Shown: piece after piece, positions 11,393 through 22,796 of the stretch
How positions within the stretch are numbered: the stretch's first letter is position 1
How the letters are laid out: each line of letters begins with the position of its first letter
DNA from: Deinococcus taeanensis
GTDB lineage: Bacteria > Deinococcota > Deinococci > Deinococcales > Deinococcaceae
Length of the DNA stretch: 64,000 nt
NCBI RefSeq assembly: GCF_020229735.1
Contig: NZ_CP083455.1
Location: forward strand, 895,001 to 959,000
Reading direction: 5' to 3'
The notes under the pieces: generated by a model
The model's input: the letters and a program-made list of their open reading frames with translations, nothing else
Databases searched by the model: none
What the model was told of the DNA's origin: nothing
Translations under genes and position numbers: made by a program

Positions 11393-12415
11393 TCAGGCGA
11401 CCCGGGCGCGCGCCGCACCCAGCAGTTCCGGCAGGTGCGCACCGCACGGCCACTCACGCTCCCAGCCGGGCCACGCGTGCCCCAGCCGCAACCCGGGCAG
11501 CAGCTCCGCCGGTACTGGAAAACCACGCGCGCCGACCAGGGCCCCCACCACGCACGCCACCGTGTCACTGTCGTCCCCGCGCAGCACCGCCGGCTCCACG
11601 CACGCGAACCAGTGCTCACGGCGGGCGTGCGCGACGGCCGCCTCCAGCGTATCCAGCACGAAGCCGCTCTGCGACGTGATCAGGCCGTCCAGGCCGGAAC
11701 GGACCCGGGCGCGCACCTGCGCCCGCGCTTCGCGCTCCCGGCCCCGGAACGCCCGGTGGGCGTCCTGCGTGGCCAGACCCAGCACACCGGCTTCGATCAG
11801 CGCGCCGCGGGCATCGAACCGTTCCGTGACGACCAGCGCCGCTTCTGCCGCCGCAGCGTACGGCCGCCCGAACGCCAGTTCCTCCATGAACGCCGTGAGA
11901 AAGACCGACGCCAGCACGCACCTCGGGTCCGCGTGGGTCAGTGCGGTCAGCACCGCCGACTCGCGCGCCAGGACCTCGCCCCGGAACCCCAGCAGCCACG
12001 CCGCTGCCACGCGCATCAGCCCACCGTTCCCGGCGCCGTCAAAACCGCCGCGTGCCCACGCCAGGGCGCCGCCGTCCAGCCGTTCGGGTTCCGTGAACGT
12101 GATCCGCAGCGCCTGCCTCGTGAGCCCGCCCACGTCGGGGGGCGCGGCGGCCAGCCACGCCCGGAACGCCGCCAGCACCCCCGCGTGCCCGTCACCCCCG
12201 GCCACGCCCTGAAGGGTCGCCACAACCATCTGGCTGTCATCCGTCGCTTCGCCCGGCGCAAACCCGAACACGCTGCCCGGCTGGTACGCCCGGAAGGTTG
12301 ACCCGAACCGCGCAGCAACCGCCTCCGGCGTCCGGAATTCCGTCGGCGCGCCGAGCGCGTCGGCCGCGCACAGCGACAGCAGCGTGTTCAGTGCTTCTCC
12401 CCGCTCGTTACTCAT
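11393..12415 (-). CDS. ADP-ribosylglycohydrolase family protein
   Basis: The 340-residue protein has the two metal-binding signatures of the DraG/ARH family: ATDDSQMV near the N-terminus and GDDSDTVACVVGAL near the C-terminus. Such enzymes remove ADP-ribose from proteins, nucleic acids or small molecules using magnesium, and the substrate here cannot be told. The frame is open for another 146 codons upstream, but the ATG at 12415 (MSNERGEAL) places the family's first helix correctly. No ribosome binding site is obvious, so the start is uncertain. No partner ADP-ribosyltransferase is seen nearby. Confidence 0.85.
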   Translation of the reverse strand: MSNERGEALNTLLSLCAADALGAPTEFRTPEAVAARFGSTFRAYQPGSVFGFAPGEATDDSQMVVATLQGVAGGDGHAGVLAAFRAWLAAAPPDVGGLTRQALRITFTEPERLDGGALAWARGGFDGAGNGGLMRVAAAWLLGFRGEVLARESAVLTALTHADPRCVLASVFLTAFMEELAFGRPYAAAAEAALVVTERFDARGALIEAGVLGLATQDAHRAFRGREREARAQVRARVRSGLDGLITSQSGFVLDTLEAAVAHARREHWFACVEPAVLRGDDSDTVACVVGALVGARGFPVPAELLPGLRLGHAWPGWEREWPCGAHLPELLGAARARVA

Positions 12416-12580
12416 GCGCTGATGTTGGCACGTCACACCCATGCGAAACTCATGAGAGCCCAGCGGGACCTGCGGCGCCAGGGAGGCTGAAGTGCAGCTC
12501 ACCCCCCCCAGGGGGCCGCCGGTCACCCCCGACACGCCTCTCACGTCCCCCTGCGGCAGGACACTACACTGAGGCCATCT

Positions 12581-13102
12581 ATGGTACGCGGAGATCTGGC
12601 AGTGTTCCCTTTCCTGTCCGTCATGCAGATGTTCCTGACCAGCGGCCGCGCCGGGCGCCTCACCGTGGACCACGTGCGCGGCGGCCAGCTGTGGCTGGAA
12701 CGCGGCGAGATCACCCACGCCGAAGCCGGCCGTCTGCGGGGCGAGCACGCCCTGCAGTTCATGGCGAGCCTCGACGGGGGCATCTTCACCTTTGAAGTGG
12801 ATCAGCCTGTGCCCAACCGCACCATGAACCTGCGCCGCGACGCGGCCCTGCACCGCCTGATCGACGACAGCAACGCCTGGGCGCCCCTGCTGCGGACTTT
12901 TCCCGACTGGACCCGGCGCCTGCGGTTCACCAGCAAATGGACCGAAGCGCAGCCCGTCACCCGCGCGCAGTACCGCGTGCTGAACCTCCTGGCCGACAGC
13001 GGGAACATCCGGACGCTGCTTGAACGCACCCCCGCGCCGCCCCGCGCCACCCTCGAAACCCTGCGGCCGTTCCTGCTCGCCGGCCTTATTGAGATCAGCT
13101 GA
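12581..13102 (+). CDS. DUF4388-type regulatory protein
   Basis: The 173-residue protein starts with the fold typical of DUF4388 proteins: GDLAVFPFLSVMQMFLTSGRAGRL, then a small beta sheet with GGQLWLERGEITHAE. In other bacteria this module sits in signalling and gliding regulators. The second half resembles a winged helix (QYRVLNLLADSGNIRTLLERT). A TACACT hexamer (12565-12570) ends ten bases before the ATG, so the transcript has almost no leader. No adjacent partner gene suggests its pathway. Confidence 0.7.
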   Translation: MVRGDLAVFPFLSVMQMFLTSGRAGRLTVDHVRGGQLWLERGEITHAEAGRLRGEHALQFMASLDGGIFTFEVDQPVPNRTMNLRRDAALHRLIDDSNAWAPLLRTFPDWTRRLRFTSKWTEAQPVTRAQYRVLNLLADSGNIRTLLERTPAPPRATLETLRPFLLAGLIEIS

Positions 13103-13185
13103 CCACGGTCAGCTAAGCGTTCCCTCTGCACCGCCCGCACATATGCCCCTGCCCGTCAGGCATGATGAACGGTACCGGAGGACCC

Positions 13186-13941
13186 ATGAGCGCGATCACC
13201 CGTACGTCCAGAGCCCATGATGCCCAGCCGGTCCGGGAGGACCTGGGCCGCGACGCCGCCACTCGTGACGCACTGGCGCGTGCCACCCCCACGCAACCCC
13301 ACCCCTCCTGGCGCTTCCAGGACCACTTCGAATTGTGGGCGGACTGGCTCGAACGGGACTCCGCAGGCCAGTGGACACCGGTGCAGAACGTCCTGCACCG
13401 CACCTTCCGCACCCGTGAAGACACGCTGCGGCATGCCGAGCGTTTCCTCAGCCGCGGGGAATTTCCGCTGGACCGCGCCTCACTGACCCCCGTCGCCCTG
13501 CTGCGTAACCGCCGCGACGCGCTGCTCAGCGCCTTCCGGGGCGCGGAGGGTGACGGCGTGACGCTCATCCGCGACCTGATCTTCCCGGTCGGCGAGTACG
13601 GCCTGAGCGTCAAGGTGACCCGTGAACGGCAGGCGCAGGAGGTCCGCGCGCCGTTTGCCAGCGCGGCCAATCCCCTGCGCAGCCTGACCGGGCAGCCCGT
13701 GCGGCTCACCGTGCTGATCGAACACCCCTACGACGTGCTGTCCCGCGTGGACGGCCCACTTGATGTCGGTGAGCGCGCCGCCCGCGTGAGCGAGGACACG
13801 CAACTGTTTGCCCCCGGCGCAGCCGTCACCGGGGTGCCCTACCGCAGCGCGACCGTCACCGTGCCGCGCGGCCTGCTGAAAAAGCCCCTGCTGTACCGCT
13901 ACGAACGCCTTGACCCGCCGGCTGCCGAGCCCAGTGTGTAG
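13186..13941 (+). CDS. Conserved-looking protein of unknown function
   Basis: I do not recognise this 251-residue protein. It is soluble, with no signal peptide or membrane segment, and begins with a basic, probably flexible stretch. A Trp-rich helical part (WRFQDHFELWADWLERD) follows, then a beta-rich half (VTLIRDLIFPVGEYGLSVKV). The ATG at 13186 is preferred over 13162 because GGAGG lies about six bases before it. It is monocistronic on the plus strand, followed by about 275 bases without genes before the T-box promoter. Confidence 0.7.
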   Translation: MSAITRTSRAHDAQPVREDLGRDAATRDALARATPTQPHPSWRFQDHFELWADWLERDSAGQWTPVQNVLHRTFRTREDTLRHAERFLSRGEFPLDRASLTPVALLRNRRDALLSAFRGAEGDGVTLIRDLIFPVGEYGLSVKVTRERQAQEVRAPFASAANPLRSLTGQPVRLTVLIEHPYDVLSRVDGPLDVGERAARVSEDTQLFAPGAAVTGVPYRSATVTVPRGLLKKPLLYRYERLDPPAAEPSV

Positions 13942-14216
13942 AGACTGGAACAGCCAGAGGCAACCCACACTGATGCAGGCCCCCCGTGAAGCGGCGGCCT
14001 GAGCGACTGCAGGGTCTGGCAGGAACGGCACCCCCCCGGCGCCTCCGGATCAGGAGGGGAGAGGCGCACGGCGGCTGTCCTGAACGGCCTGCACCACCCA
14101 GCCTGACCGGACGGAAGGTCCCAGGCCGGGCGCTTCAGGCGCACACCCTGCCCTCCTGACCTGACGCGCTGCAGGCTCAGCATCGCCACGCATGAGGGCA
14201 TCCGCTGTCCGGCCAA

Positions 14217-14246
14217 TTGAAACTTGCCCCGGCAGACGCGTACACT
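14217..14246 (+). promoter_or_regulatory. Promoter of the T-box leader
   Basis: TTGAAA (14217-14222) and TACACT (14241-14246) are separated by 18 bases. Transcription should start near 14253, giving a leader of almost 290 bases before the Nudix start. Confidence 0.6.
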
Positions 14247-14252
14247 CCCGGA

Positions 14253-14515
14253 TGCAGTGACCGGGAAGAGTACCCGGGCAGGCCTCCACAGGAAGCGCAG
14301 ACCGAGACTGAGAGTCCGCGCGGCTGGCCCCCGGAGAACGTCCCCCGCGAGCACGACGGAAGAACCCGCCCCCAGGGGTGGCAGTAGACCCGTCCGGGTG
14401 CGCCCGCCACAGCGCACAGAGTGCCCTCCAGTCAGGAGGGAAGAGCGGTGGTACCACGGGACCTTCCAGGCGTCTCGTCCGCATCCGGCAGTGCTCCGGC
14501 GGACGAGACGTTTCT
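14253..14515 (+). promoter_or_regulatory. T-box riboswitch controlling the Nudix-valS operon
   Basis: The untranslated leader ends in a T-box core, gcggtggtaccacggga (14445-14461). This is the segment that pairs with the free CCA end of uncharged tRNA in the antiterminator. A terminator hairpin follows directly (14471-14510). The 190 bases upstream have the length and the many pairable segments of Stem I. A GUC triplet at 14340-14342 (after GAAC) is a candidate valine specifier; that assignment is inference. With valS downstream, uncharged tRNA-Val should allow read-through. T-box leaders of aminoacyl-tRNA synthetases are known in many Gram-positive groups. Confidence 0.85.
14471..14510 (+). 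terminator. T-box-regulated terminator hairpin
   Basis: Perfect 12-base arms CGTCTCGTCCGC (14471-14482) and GCGGACGAGACG (14499-14510) are followed by a short T-rich tract (TTTCTCGTT). It should compete with the antiterminator formed by the T-box core. Confidence 0.85.
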
Positions 14516-14541
14516 CGTTGCGCCGGGCGGGAGGTGAACCC

Positions 14542-15013
14542 TTGATCACGTTCTATGACACTCAGGACCACGCCAGACTCGACGCGGCCATGCGCGGCCT
14601 CCGGGAAAAAGCCCTGTGCCTCGTCACGCGGCCCGGCCAGCTGCTCGTCTTCGAGCACGTTCCCGCAGGTCAGGCCGGCGTGCAGGTGGCTGCCGGCGGC
14701 GTGGAGCCCGGCGAGACCTCCGCGCAGGCCGCCGTCCGGGAACTGCGCGAGGAGACGGGCCTGAACCTCACCGCCCCCACGCACGTCACCTCCTACCTGT
14801 GGGAGGCGGCGCTGCCCCACCGGTTCACGCGCCAGGTCTGCCACGCGTTCATGTTTCACGCCCGCACCCCACTGCCCGGCACCTGGGATCACGTGGCCGA
14901 GCAGCGGCATCTCTTCCGGTTCCGCTGGGCGCCCCTTCACGCTCCTGGTCTGGACTGGGAGATGGACGCCGCCCTCCCTCACCTGCACGCCCTGCTCAAG
15001 GAGAAGACCCCGC

Positions 15014-15021
<8 letters not shown>
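14542..15021 (+). CDS. Nudix hydrolase in the valS operon
   Basis: The 159-residue protein contains a complete Nudix box (GGVEPGETSAQAAVRELREE, then TGL) at about residues 54-76. It should hydrolyse a nucleoside diphosphate linked to another group; the substrate is unknown. The start is a TTG at 14542, supported by GGGAGGTGA (14529-14537) seven bases upstream. The frame opens earlier, but that region is the T-box leader. Its end overlaps the valS start by eight bases (ATGACTGA), so it shares the T-box control and is coupled to valS translation. Confidence 0.85.
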
Positions 15022-17803
<2,782 letters not shown>

Positions 17804-17812
17804 GCCCCGCCG

Positions 17813-17850
17813 GACGCGGCCCGCTCCCGGTCACGGAGTGGGCCGCGTCC
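17813..17850 (+). terminator. Terminator-like hairpin after valS
   Basis: Ten-base perfect arms GGACGCGGCC and GGCCGCGTCC enclose an 18-base loop, with a weak T tract. It separates valS from the next promoter. Confidence 0.6.
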
Positions 17851-17852
17851 CT

Positions 17853-17858
17853 TACCCT
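17853..17858 (+). promoter_or_regulatory. -10 box TACCCT, leaderless promoter before the Nif3-like gene
   Basis: TACCCT is followed by six bases and an ATG at 17865 that opens a 27-codon mini-ORF rather than the main gene. Confidence 0.45.
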
Positions 17859-17864
17859 GAACCC

Positions 17865-17948
17865 ATGACCTGCACCCCACGGCCAGTGACGCCGCACAGC
17901 GGCCCGGCCCGGCCGGCCGGCCCCCGCGCCGGGACGGCCGGACCGTGA
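17865..17948 (+). CDS. Leaderless 27-codon mini-ORF coupled to the Nif3-like gene
   Basis: The ATG lies six bases after a -10 box, as in the leaderless genes of this window. The 27-residue product is Pro/Arg/Gly-rich and resembles nothing I know. Its TGA overlaps the GTG of the next gene as GTGA, so ribosomes finishing it could restart on the main gene, which has no ribosome binding site of its own. A second mini-ORF at 47768 has the same layout. No product evidence exists, so the role is inferred from geometry alone. Confidence 0.4.
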   Translation: MTCTPRPVTPHSGPARPAGPRAGTAGP

Positions 17949-18637
17949 GTGCCGCAACGCTCGACCAGCTCGCGGCGTGGCTCTACGCCGAACTTCAGGA
18001 GGCCGCACCGGTCAAACGGGCCGGGCCGCCCGGGGTGACCCGGCTGGCCCTGGCCCTTGAACCTGCCGACGCCCCCGACGTCCTGAACGCCGACGCCCTG
18101 TTCCTGCACCGCTCCCGGCACGCCGGCGACCGCTGGCCCGGCCTGGGTCTCCTGGGCGCGCACGACGGCTTCGACCGGCACCTCACCACCGGCCCGAACG
18201 TCCGGCTCGCCCGCCGCCTCTCCTGGCAGGACCTGACCGAGATCACGTGGGAAGGCCGCGTGGTGGGCCTGAGCGCCCGCCCCCCACAGCGCACCTGGGA
18301 AGGCCTGCGCGACGCCCTGCACGCCGAACTGGGGGGTGAGGACGCCTCCATTCCACCCGGCCCGCCGGGCCTGCCGTACGTGGCACTCATGAACGCCATG
18401 ACCCCGGCCCTCATCGTGCAGACCGCCGGGCTGGGCGTCACGGCATATCTGACCGGCCAGCTCCGGCCTTCCGCCGTGCCGGCCGCGCGGCAGCACGGGA
18501 TGGGGATCGTCGCGCTGGGTCACCGGCGCACCGAACTCTGGGGGCTGCATGCCCTCGCCCGTGAGCTGCGCGCCGCCTTTCCCGGTCTGCAGACCGCCGT
18601 GTTCGAAGACCGGAACGTTCCACCCACCGTCCGCTGA
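17945..18637 (+). CDS. Nif3-like dinuclear metal center protein
   Basis: The 230-residue protein resembles the short Nif3/YbgI family. The C-terminal half carries the typical pattern of an internal strand, TGQ in place of TGE, then VALGHRRTELWGLHALARELR and a final Pro-containing tail. The usual first metal motif with paired histidines is weak (FLHRSRH). Family members form hexamers and bind two metals, but their biochemical role is unsettled. The GTG at 17945 overlaps the stop of the upstream mini-ORF and has no Shine-Dalgarno sequence. Confidence 0.65.
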   Translation: MSAATLDQLAAWLYAELQEAAPVKRAGPPGVTRLALALEPADAPDVLNADALFLHRSRHAGDRWPGLGLLGAHDGFDRHLTTGPNVRLARRLSWQDLTEITWEGRVVGLSARPPQRTWEGLRDALHAELGGEDASIPPGPPGLPYVALMNAMTPALIVQTAGLGVTAYLTGQLRPSAVPAARQHGMGIVALGHRRTELWGLHALARELRAAFPGLQTAVFEDRNVPPTVR

Positions 18638-18758
18638 GGATCATGGGGGGAACGCCAGAAACCGGATGGGGGGAGCCAGGTGCAGTGATCTGAGGCGCCC
18701 GCTCTGGGCGGGCTTCAGGGCAGTGACGCGCCTGACGTGCCAGGAGCAGGTGAGCCGC

Positions 18759-19892
18759 TCAGGCGCGGCTCCACTGTGCGGCCTGCGCAAGCGCCTGCAC
18801 GGCCGTGTCCACCTCGGCAAGGGTCGTGGCCGCCCCGAAACTGAAACGCAGTGTCGCGCGGGCGTCCGCCTCGTTCAGCCCGATGGCCGTCAGGACGTGA
18901 CTGGGCTGCATGGTGCCAGCGGAACACGCGCTGCCCGCGCTGGCCGCCACGCCCAGCATGTCCAGGTTCATCAGCAGCGCCTCACCGTCCGCGCCGGGCA
19001 CCGTCACGCTGACCACCTTGGGACTGCCGTCCGGCGCATGGTTGATCCGCAGATCCGGGATGGTCGCGGCGCCCGCCATGAAGCGGTCACGCAGAACACC
19101 CAGGTGCGCGTGCGTGGCGTCCCGCTGCGCCTCCGCGTGCGTCAGGGCCACGCCCGCCGCATACACACCGGCGGTGTCCTGCGTGCCGGGTCGCACGCCC
19201 CCCTCCTGACCGCCACCCAACGTGACCGGCGCAAGAACCGCGCCGCGCCGCACGAACAGAAAGCCCACCCCGCGCGGCCCGCCCCACTTGTGCGCGCTGA
19301 ACGTGGCGAACGTCACGCCCCACGCGGACAGGTTCACGGGCAGCACCCCGGGCGCCTGCACGGCGTCCGTGTGGTACGGCACGCCCCTCGCCGCGGCCAG
19401 CGCCGCGAGCGCCGCCGTCGGCTGAACAGTCCCCAGCTCATTGTTGGCGTGATGGATGGACACCAGCGCCGTCTCCTCCCGCAGCGCCCCCTGCAGTTCC
19501 GCCGGGTCGTAGCGGCCGCAGCGGTCCGGGGTAAGGAAGGTCACGTCCCAGCCCTGAGCGGCCAGGGCCCGGGCGGGCGCCAGAACCGCAGAGTGCTCAG
19601 TGGGCGTGATGATCAGGTGCCCGGGACGGCCGTGCCGGTCCTGCCAGGCGCGGGTGACCCCCATCAGCACGTGATTGTCCCCTTCGGTGCCGCCACCGTT
19701 GGCAATCAGGGTGCGCGGATCCACACCGAACGCGGCCGCCACCTGCGCCCGCCCGTCCTCCAGGCGTTCGCGCGCGGCCTGCCCGGCGGCGTGCACACTG
19801 GCCGGATTGCCGGGCAGCGCCGCGGCGGCCGCGTACGCGCCGAGCGCTTCGGGCGTCATGGGGTGCGTGGCTGCGTAGTCGAGGTAGATCAC
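18759..19892 (-). CDS. Cysteine desulfurase (NifS/IscS family)
   Basis: The 377-residue PLP enzyme shows the cofactor lysine in SAHKWGGPRG, the catalytic cysteine in SAGSACSAGT and the early DYAATHPM motif. It takes sulfur from L-cysteine for iron-sulfur clusters or tRNA thiolation. The active-site loop is the short type seen in NifS/IscS. It starts seven bases after the stop of the PASTA protein gene and appears to be transcribed with it. No iscU or sufB gene is near. Confidence 0.93.
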   Translation of the reverse strand: MIYLDYAATHPMTPEALGAYAAAAALPGNPASVHAAGQAARERLEDGRAQVAAAFGVDPRTLIANGGGTEGDNHVLMGVTRAWQDRHGRPGHLIITPTEHSAVLAPARALAAQGWDVTFLTPDRCGRYDPAELQGALREETALVSIHHANNELGTVQPTAALAALAAARGVPYHTDAVQAPGVLPVNLSAWGVTFATFSAHKWGGPRGVGFLFVRRGAVLAPVTLGGGQEGGVRPGTQDTAGVYAAGVALTHAEAQRDATHAHLGVLRDRFMAGAATIPDLRINHAPDGSPKVVSVTVPGADGEALLMNLDMLGVAASAGSACSAGTMQPSHVLTAIGLNEADARATLRFSFGAATTLAEVDTAVQALAQAAQWSRA

Positions 19893-19899
19893 GGCCGGC

Positions 19900-21546
19900 T
19901 CAGGGGGTCACCAGCGCGAAATCTTGCCCGTCGCGCCGGATGATGAACACGGCCTCGCCCTGCACAGTCACGGTGGTGCTCACGGCCTGACCCGCAAGGG
20001 ACGCGGCGTCCGCGTTGAGTTCCAGGGCGCGCTCGCCGTTGTCGTCACGCACCGCCAGGGTGTACGTGCCTTCAGGCAGGTCGGTGGGGAACGTGTAGTT
20101 CAGGCTGACCCCACGGGCGTCCGTGGGTGCGGGCACGGACGGCGTGGGCGGAATTTCCGCGCCCGTCGTGCCCTGGGTGCCCGGCGTCGCCGCGCCCGTC
20201 TCCGCCGTGCCCGCACTGGTGTCCGTGGGGGCCGTCTCGGCGGGCTCCGGCTCGGGGTCCGGCTCCGGGGGTGGAGGCACAGGCAGCGCGCCGGCAGGGC
20301 GACTGGGGGCACTGTAGCGGGCCGCGGCCACCGTGAGTTTCACGGGGCTGCCCACCTCAACCAGCACAAACGGCGCGGGCGTCTGCTCCAGTACCGTGCC
20401 TTCCTTCTTGTCGCTGGGCTGCCGGGCCACACTGGTCACCACCAGGCCTGCCGCCCGCGCGTACTGCAGCGCCTGATCGTACGTGAAGCCAGTCAGGATG
20501 GGCAGCCATGTTTTCCTGCCCGACACGCCACTGCTGACCATCAGCTGCACCGCCTGACCCTGCTGCGCGTTCGAGCCGGCCTCCGGCAACTGCGCCACGA
20601 TCCGGCCCTCGGCGGTGCCGGTCAGGGTGCCGTCCACCTTCACGACCTTGCCCACGCTCATCGCGCTGCCTTTCAGCGCGTCGCGCGCCTGCGCGGGCGT
20701 CATCTCCTCCAGGCGCGGCACCTCAATGGCGGGGGGGTTGTTGACCGTCAGGGTCACCAGCCGGCCCACAGGCAGGGTGGTGCCGCCCTCCGGATCCTGC
20801 CGGATGATCGATCCGATCGGCCGGCCGGCCGCCTGCCCTTCGGAGTACTCCACGCGGAACCCGGCGTCCGTCAGGGCCTTTGCCGCCTGCTTCGCGGTCT
20901 GCCCGGTCACGGTCACCACCGGCCGAACAGGCGGATTCAGGTAGATCTGCGCAGCCTGCGCGCCCAGGTACACGGCGCCGCCCAGCAGCAGCAGGCCCGG
21001 CACGAACGTCAGCCAGGCGCCCGGCTCCCGCCGTTTCTTCACGCGGCCGCCCTTCAGGGGCGCGAGCGTGCGTGCGTTGCGGACCGCGATATCCTCCGGC
21101 GTGCGCGCTTCCGGCAGGGGTGTCAGGTACGCCACACGCGGCTCTGTGGCGTCCACGACCACCTGCGCGTCTTCCAGCGCGTATCCCTGCTCCGCGAGCG
21201 CTGCCGTGAGCCGCTGCACGTTCTCGACGAGTTCCTGCGACTTGACCTTCTGCGCCAGGGCTGCCTCCAGCGGCTGGCCGGCGACCGGCTGCCACACCGC
21301 GTAGAACGCGCCGGGGCGGGCCACAACGTCCGTCAGGCCCGCCGGACTCAGCGCCCGCAGGGCCGTGCGGTACGCATGAAAGGCCTGCCGGTCGGCAGGC
21401 GTATTCACCGTGAACCACGCCACCTGCCGGGTCACGCCCTCCGCCGCGCGGACTTCCGAGAGCGTCACTGGCCCCTGCACGGCGAGTTCACGCAGTACCT
21501 CGTACTTGCCATCAATGACCCTGACCCTGCCCACCTGACCCGTCAT
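19900..21546 (-). CDS. PASTA-domain membrane protein with pseudokinase-like N-terminus
   Basis: The 548-residue protein has four parts. The N-terminal region (about 10-170) recalls the start of a Ser/Thr kinase (GKYEVLREL) but lacks the ATP lysine, HRD and DFG motifs. A membrane segment follows at about 190-210 (WLTFVPGLLLLGGAVYLG), then three PASTA repeats (about 220-430), a Pro/Glu/Thr-rich linker and a small C-terminal beta domain. PASTA repeats bind peptidoglycan fragments in the periplasm. It may be a sensor that lost catalysis. The ATG at 21546 is preferred because a TATGCT hexamer ends nine bases upstream. Confidence 0.82.
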   Translation of the reverse strand: MTGQVGRVRVIDGKYEVLRELAVQGPVTLSEVRAAEGVTRQVAWFTVNTPADRQAFHAYRTALRALSPAGLTDVVARPGAFYAVWQPVAGQPLEAALAQKVKSQELVENVQRLTAALAEQGYALEDAQVVVDATEPRVAYLTPLPEARTPEDIAVRNARTLAPLKGGRVKKRREPGAWLTFVPGLLLLGGAVYLGAQAAQIYLNPPVRPVVTVTGQTAKQAAKALTDAGFRVEYSEGQAAGRPIGSIIRQDPEGGTTLPVGRLVTLTVNNPPAIEVPRLEEMTPAQARDALKGSAMSVGKVVKVDGTLTGTAEGRIVAQLPEAGSNAQQGQAVQLMVSSGVSGRKTWLPILTGFTYDQALQYARAAGLVVTSVARQPSDKKEGTVLEQTPAPFVLVEVGSPVKLTVAAARYSAPSRPAGALPVPPPPEPDPEPEPAETAPTDTSAGTAETGAATPGTQGTTGAEIPPTPSVPAPTDARGVSLNYTFPTDLPEGTYTLAVRDDNGERALELNADAASLAGQAVSTTVTVQGEAVFIIRRDGQDFALVTP

Positions 21547-21619
21547 GCGTTGTCCAGCATAGCGCGCCCGCACGCGCCCCCACCGCCGCGCGCCTCACAC
21601 GCCTGCCTGTCGGGCACTG

Positions 21620-21912
<293 letters not shown>

Positions 21913-21916
<4 letters not shown>

Positions 21917-22644
21917 GCCCGCCCCTGCGCCCCGGCACGCCGCGTGACCAGCCACGCGCCCAGCAGCGCCCCGCTGACCCCGGCCAGCAGCACCACCACC
22001 CCCCCGGGCAGCACCCGCCCCAACTCCCACGCGCCCAGCCCGGAGGTCACGGCCACCAGCACGCTCACCCGGTTGTCCAGCAGCGGCACGAGCAGCCCCA
22101 GGAACGCCAGTGGGAAGATCACGCCGACGCCCAGCACCGCCGGGTCCGGCAGCACCGCCCCAGCCAGCGACCCCAGCAGCGTGGCTGCGTTCCACACCAG
22201 GTACAGACTCAGCTCGGCCCCCAGCAGGAACGCGACCCCCAGCCCGCCCGGGTCGCGCGGCCCGGCCACGATCACCATGCCGTACGCCTCATCCGTGAGA
22301 AACTGGGCGCCCACCAGCCGCCGCCACCCGCCCAGCGGCAACTGCCGGGACAGACTCAGCCCGTACAGCATGTGCCTGGCGTTCAGCACGAACGTCGTGC
22401 CCACCAGCGCCAGCGCGCCCGCCACGCCCGGCAGGCCGCCTGCCACGAACTGCCCGGCCGCCGCGAACTGACTGGCCCCCGCAAACACCGTGAGGCTCAT
22501 CAGGCACGTCTCCCAGACACTCAGACCACCGGCGCGGGCGGTCACCGCGTACGCCACCGCGAACGGCACCATCCCCGGCCACAGGGGCAGCATCACGCGG
22601 AATCCCCGCCCGAACGCGGGCCAGAACGCAGAAACATCCGACAT
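21913..22644 (-). CDS. azlC: AzlC-family branched-chain amino acid exporter, large subunit
   Basis: The 243-residue protein has about six to seven membrane segments and the AzlC pattern: FAGASQFAA early and FVLNARHMLYGLSL in the middle. It is the larger half of the AzlCD exporter. A CAGACT-like hexamer ends seven bases before the ATG, so it may be leaderless, though the box is weak. The two genes form a short operon with no regulator beside them on the same strand. Confidence 0.92.
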
Positions 22645-22742
22645 GGGCGGCAGTCTGTCACGCCCGGCCGCCCCCTGAAGCCACGTCGTCCAGCCGCCTG
22701 GACGGGCGACAAGGCCCAGGGCGGTGCAGGCAGGAGCGGCAC

Positions 22743-22773
22743 TTGACCCTCACGTGGCGTGAGGCCCTACGCT
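22743..22773 (+). promoter_or_regulatory. MerR-type promoter and operator of the TipA-like regulator gene
   Basis: TTGACC (22743-22748) and TACGCT (22768-22773) are separated by 19 bases, the long spacer typical of MerR-controlled promoters. The dyad CCTCACG-N3-CGTGAGG (22748-22764) lies in the spacer. Transcription would begin near 22780, right at the ribosome binding site. Autoregulation is the natural reading. Confidence 0.8.
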
Positions 22774-22796
22774 GCCAGTCAGGAAGGAGGTGAGCC

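Noticed and set aside
11393..12853. 486-codon version of the ADP-ribosylglycohydrolase
   Set aside because: The upstream 146 codons overlap the divergent DUF4388 gene and have no family similarity; the ATG at 12415 fits the family.
14224..14541. N-terminal extension of the Nudix protein
   Set aside because: This stretch is the T-box leader with promoter, hairpins and terminator, not coding sequence.
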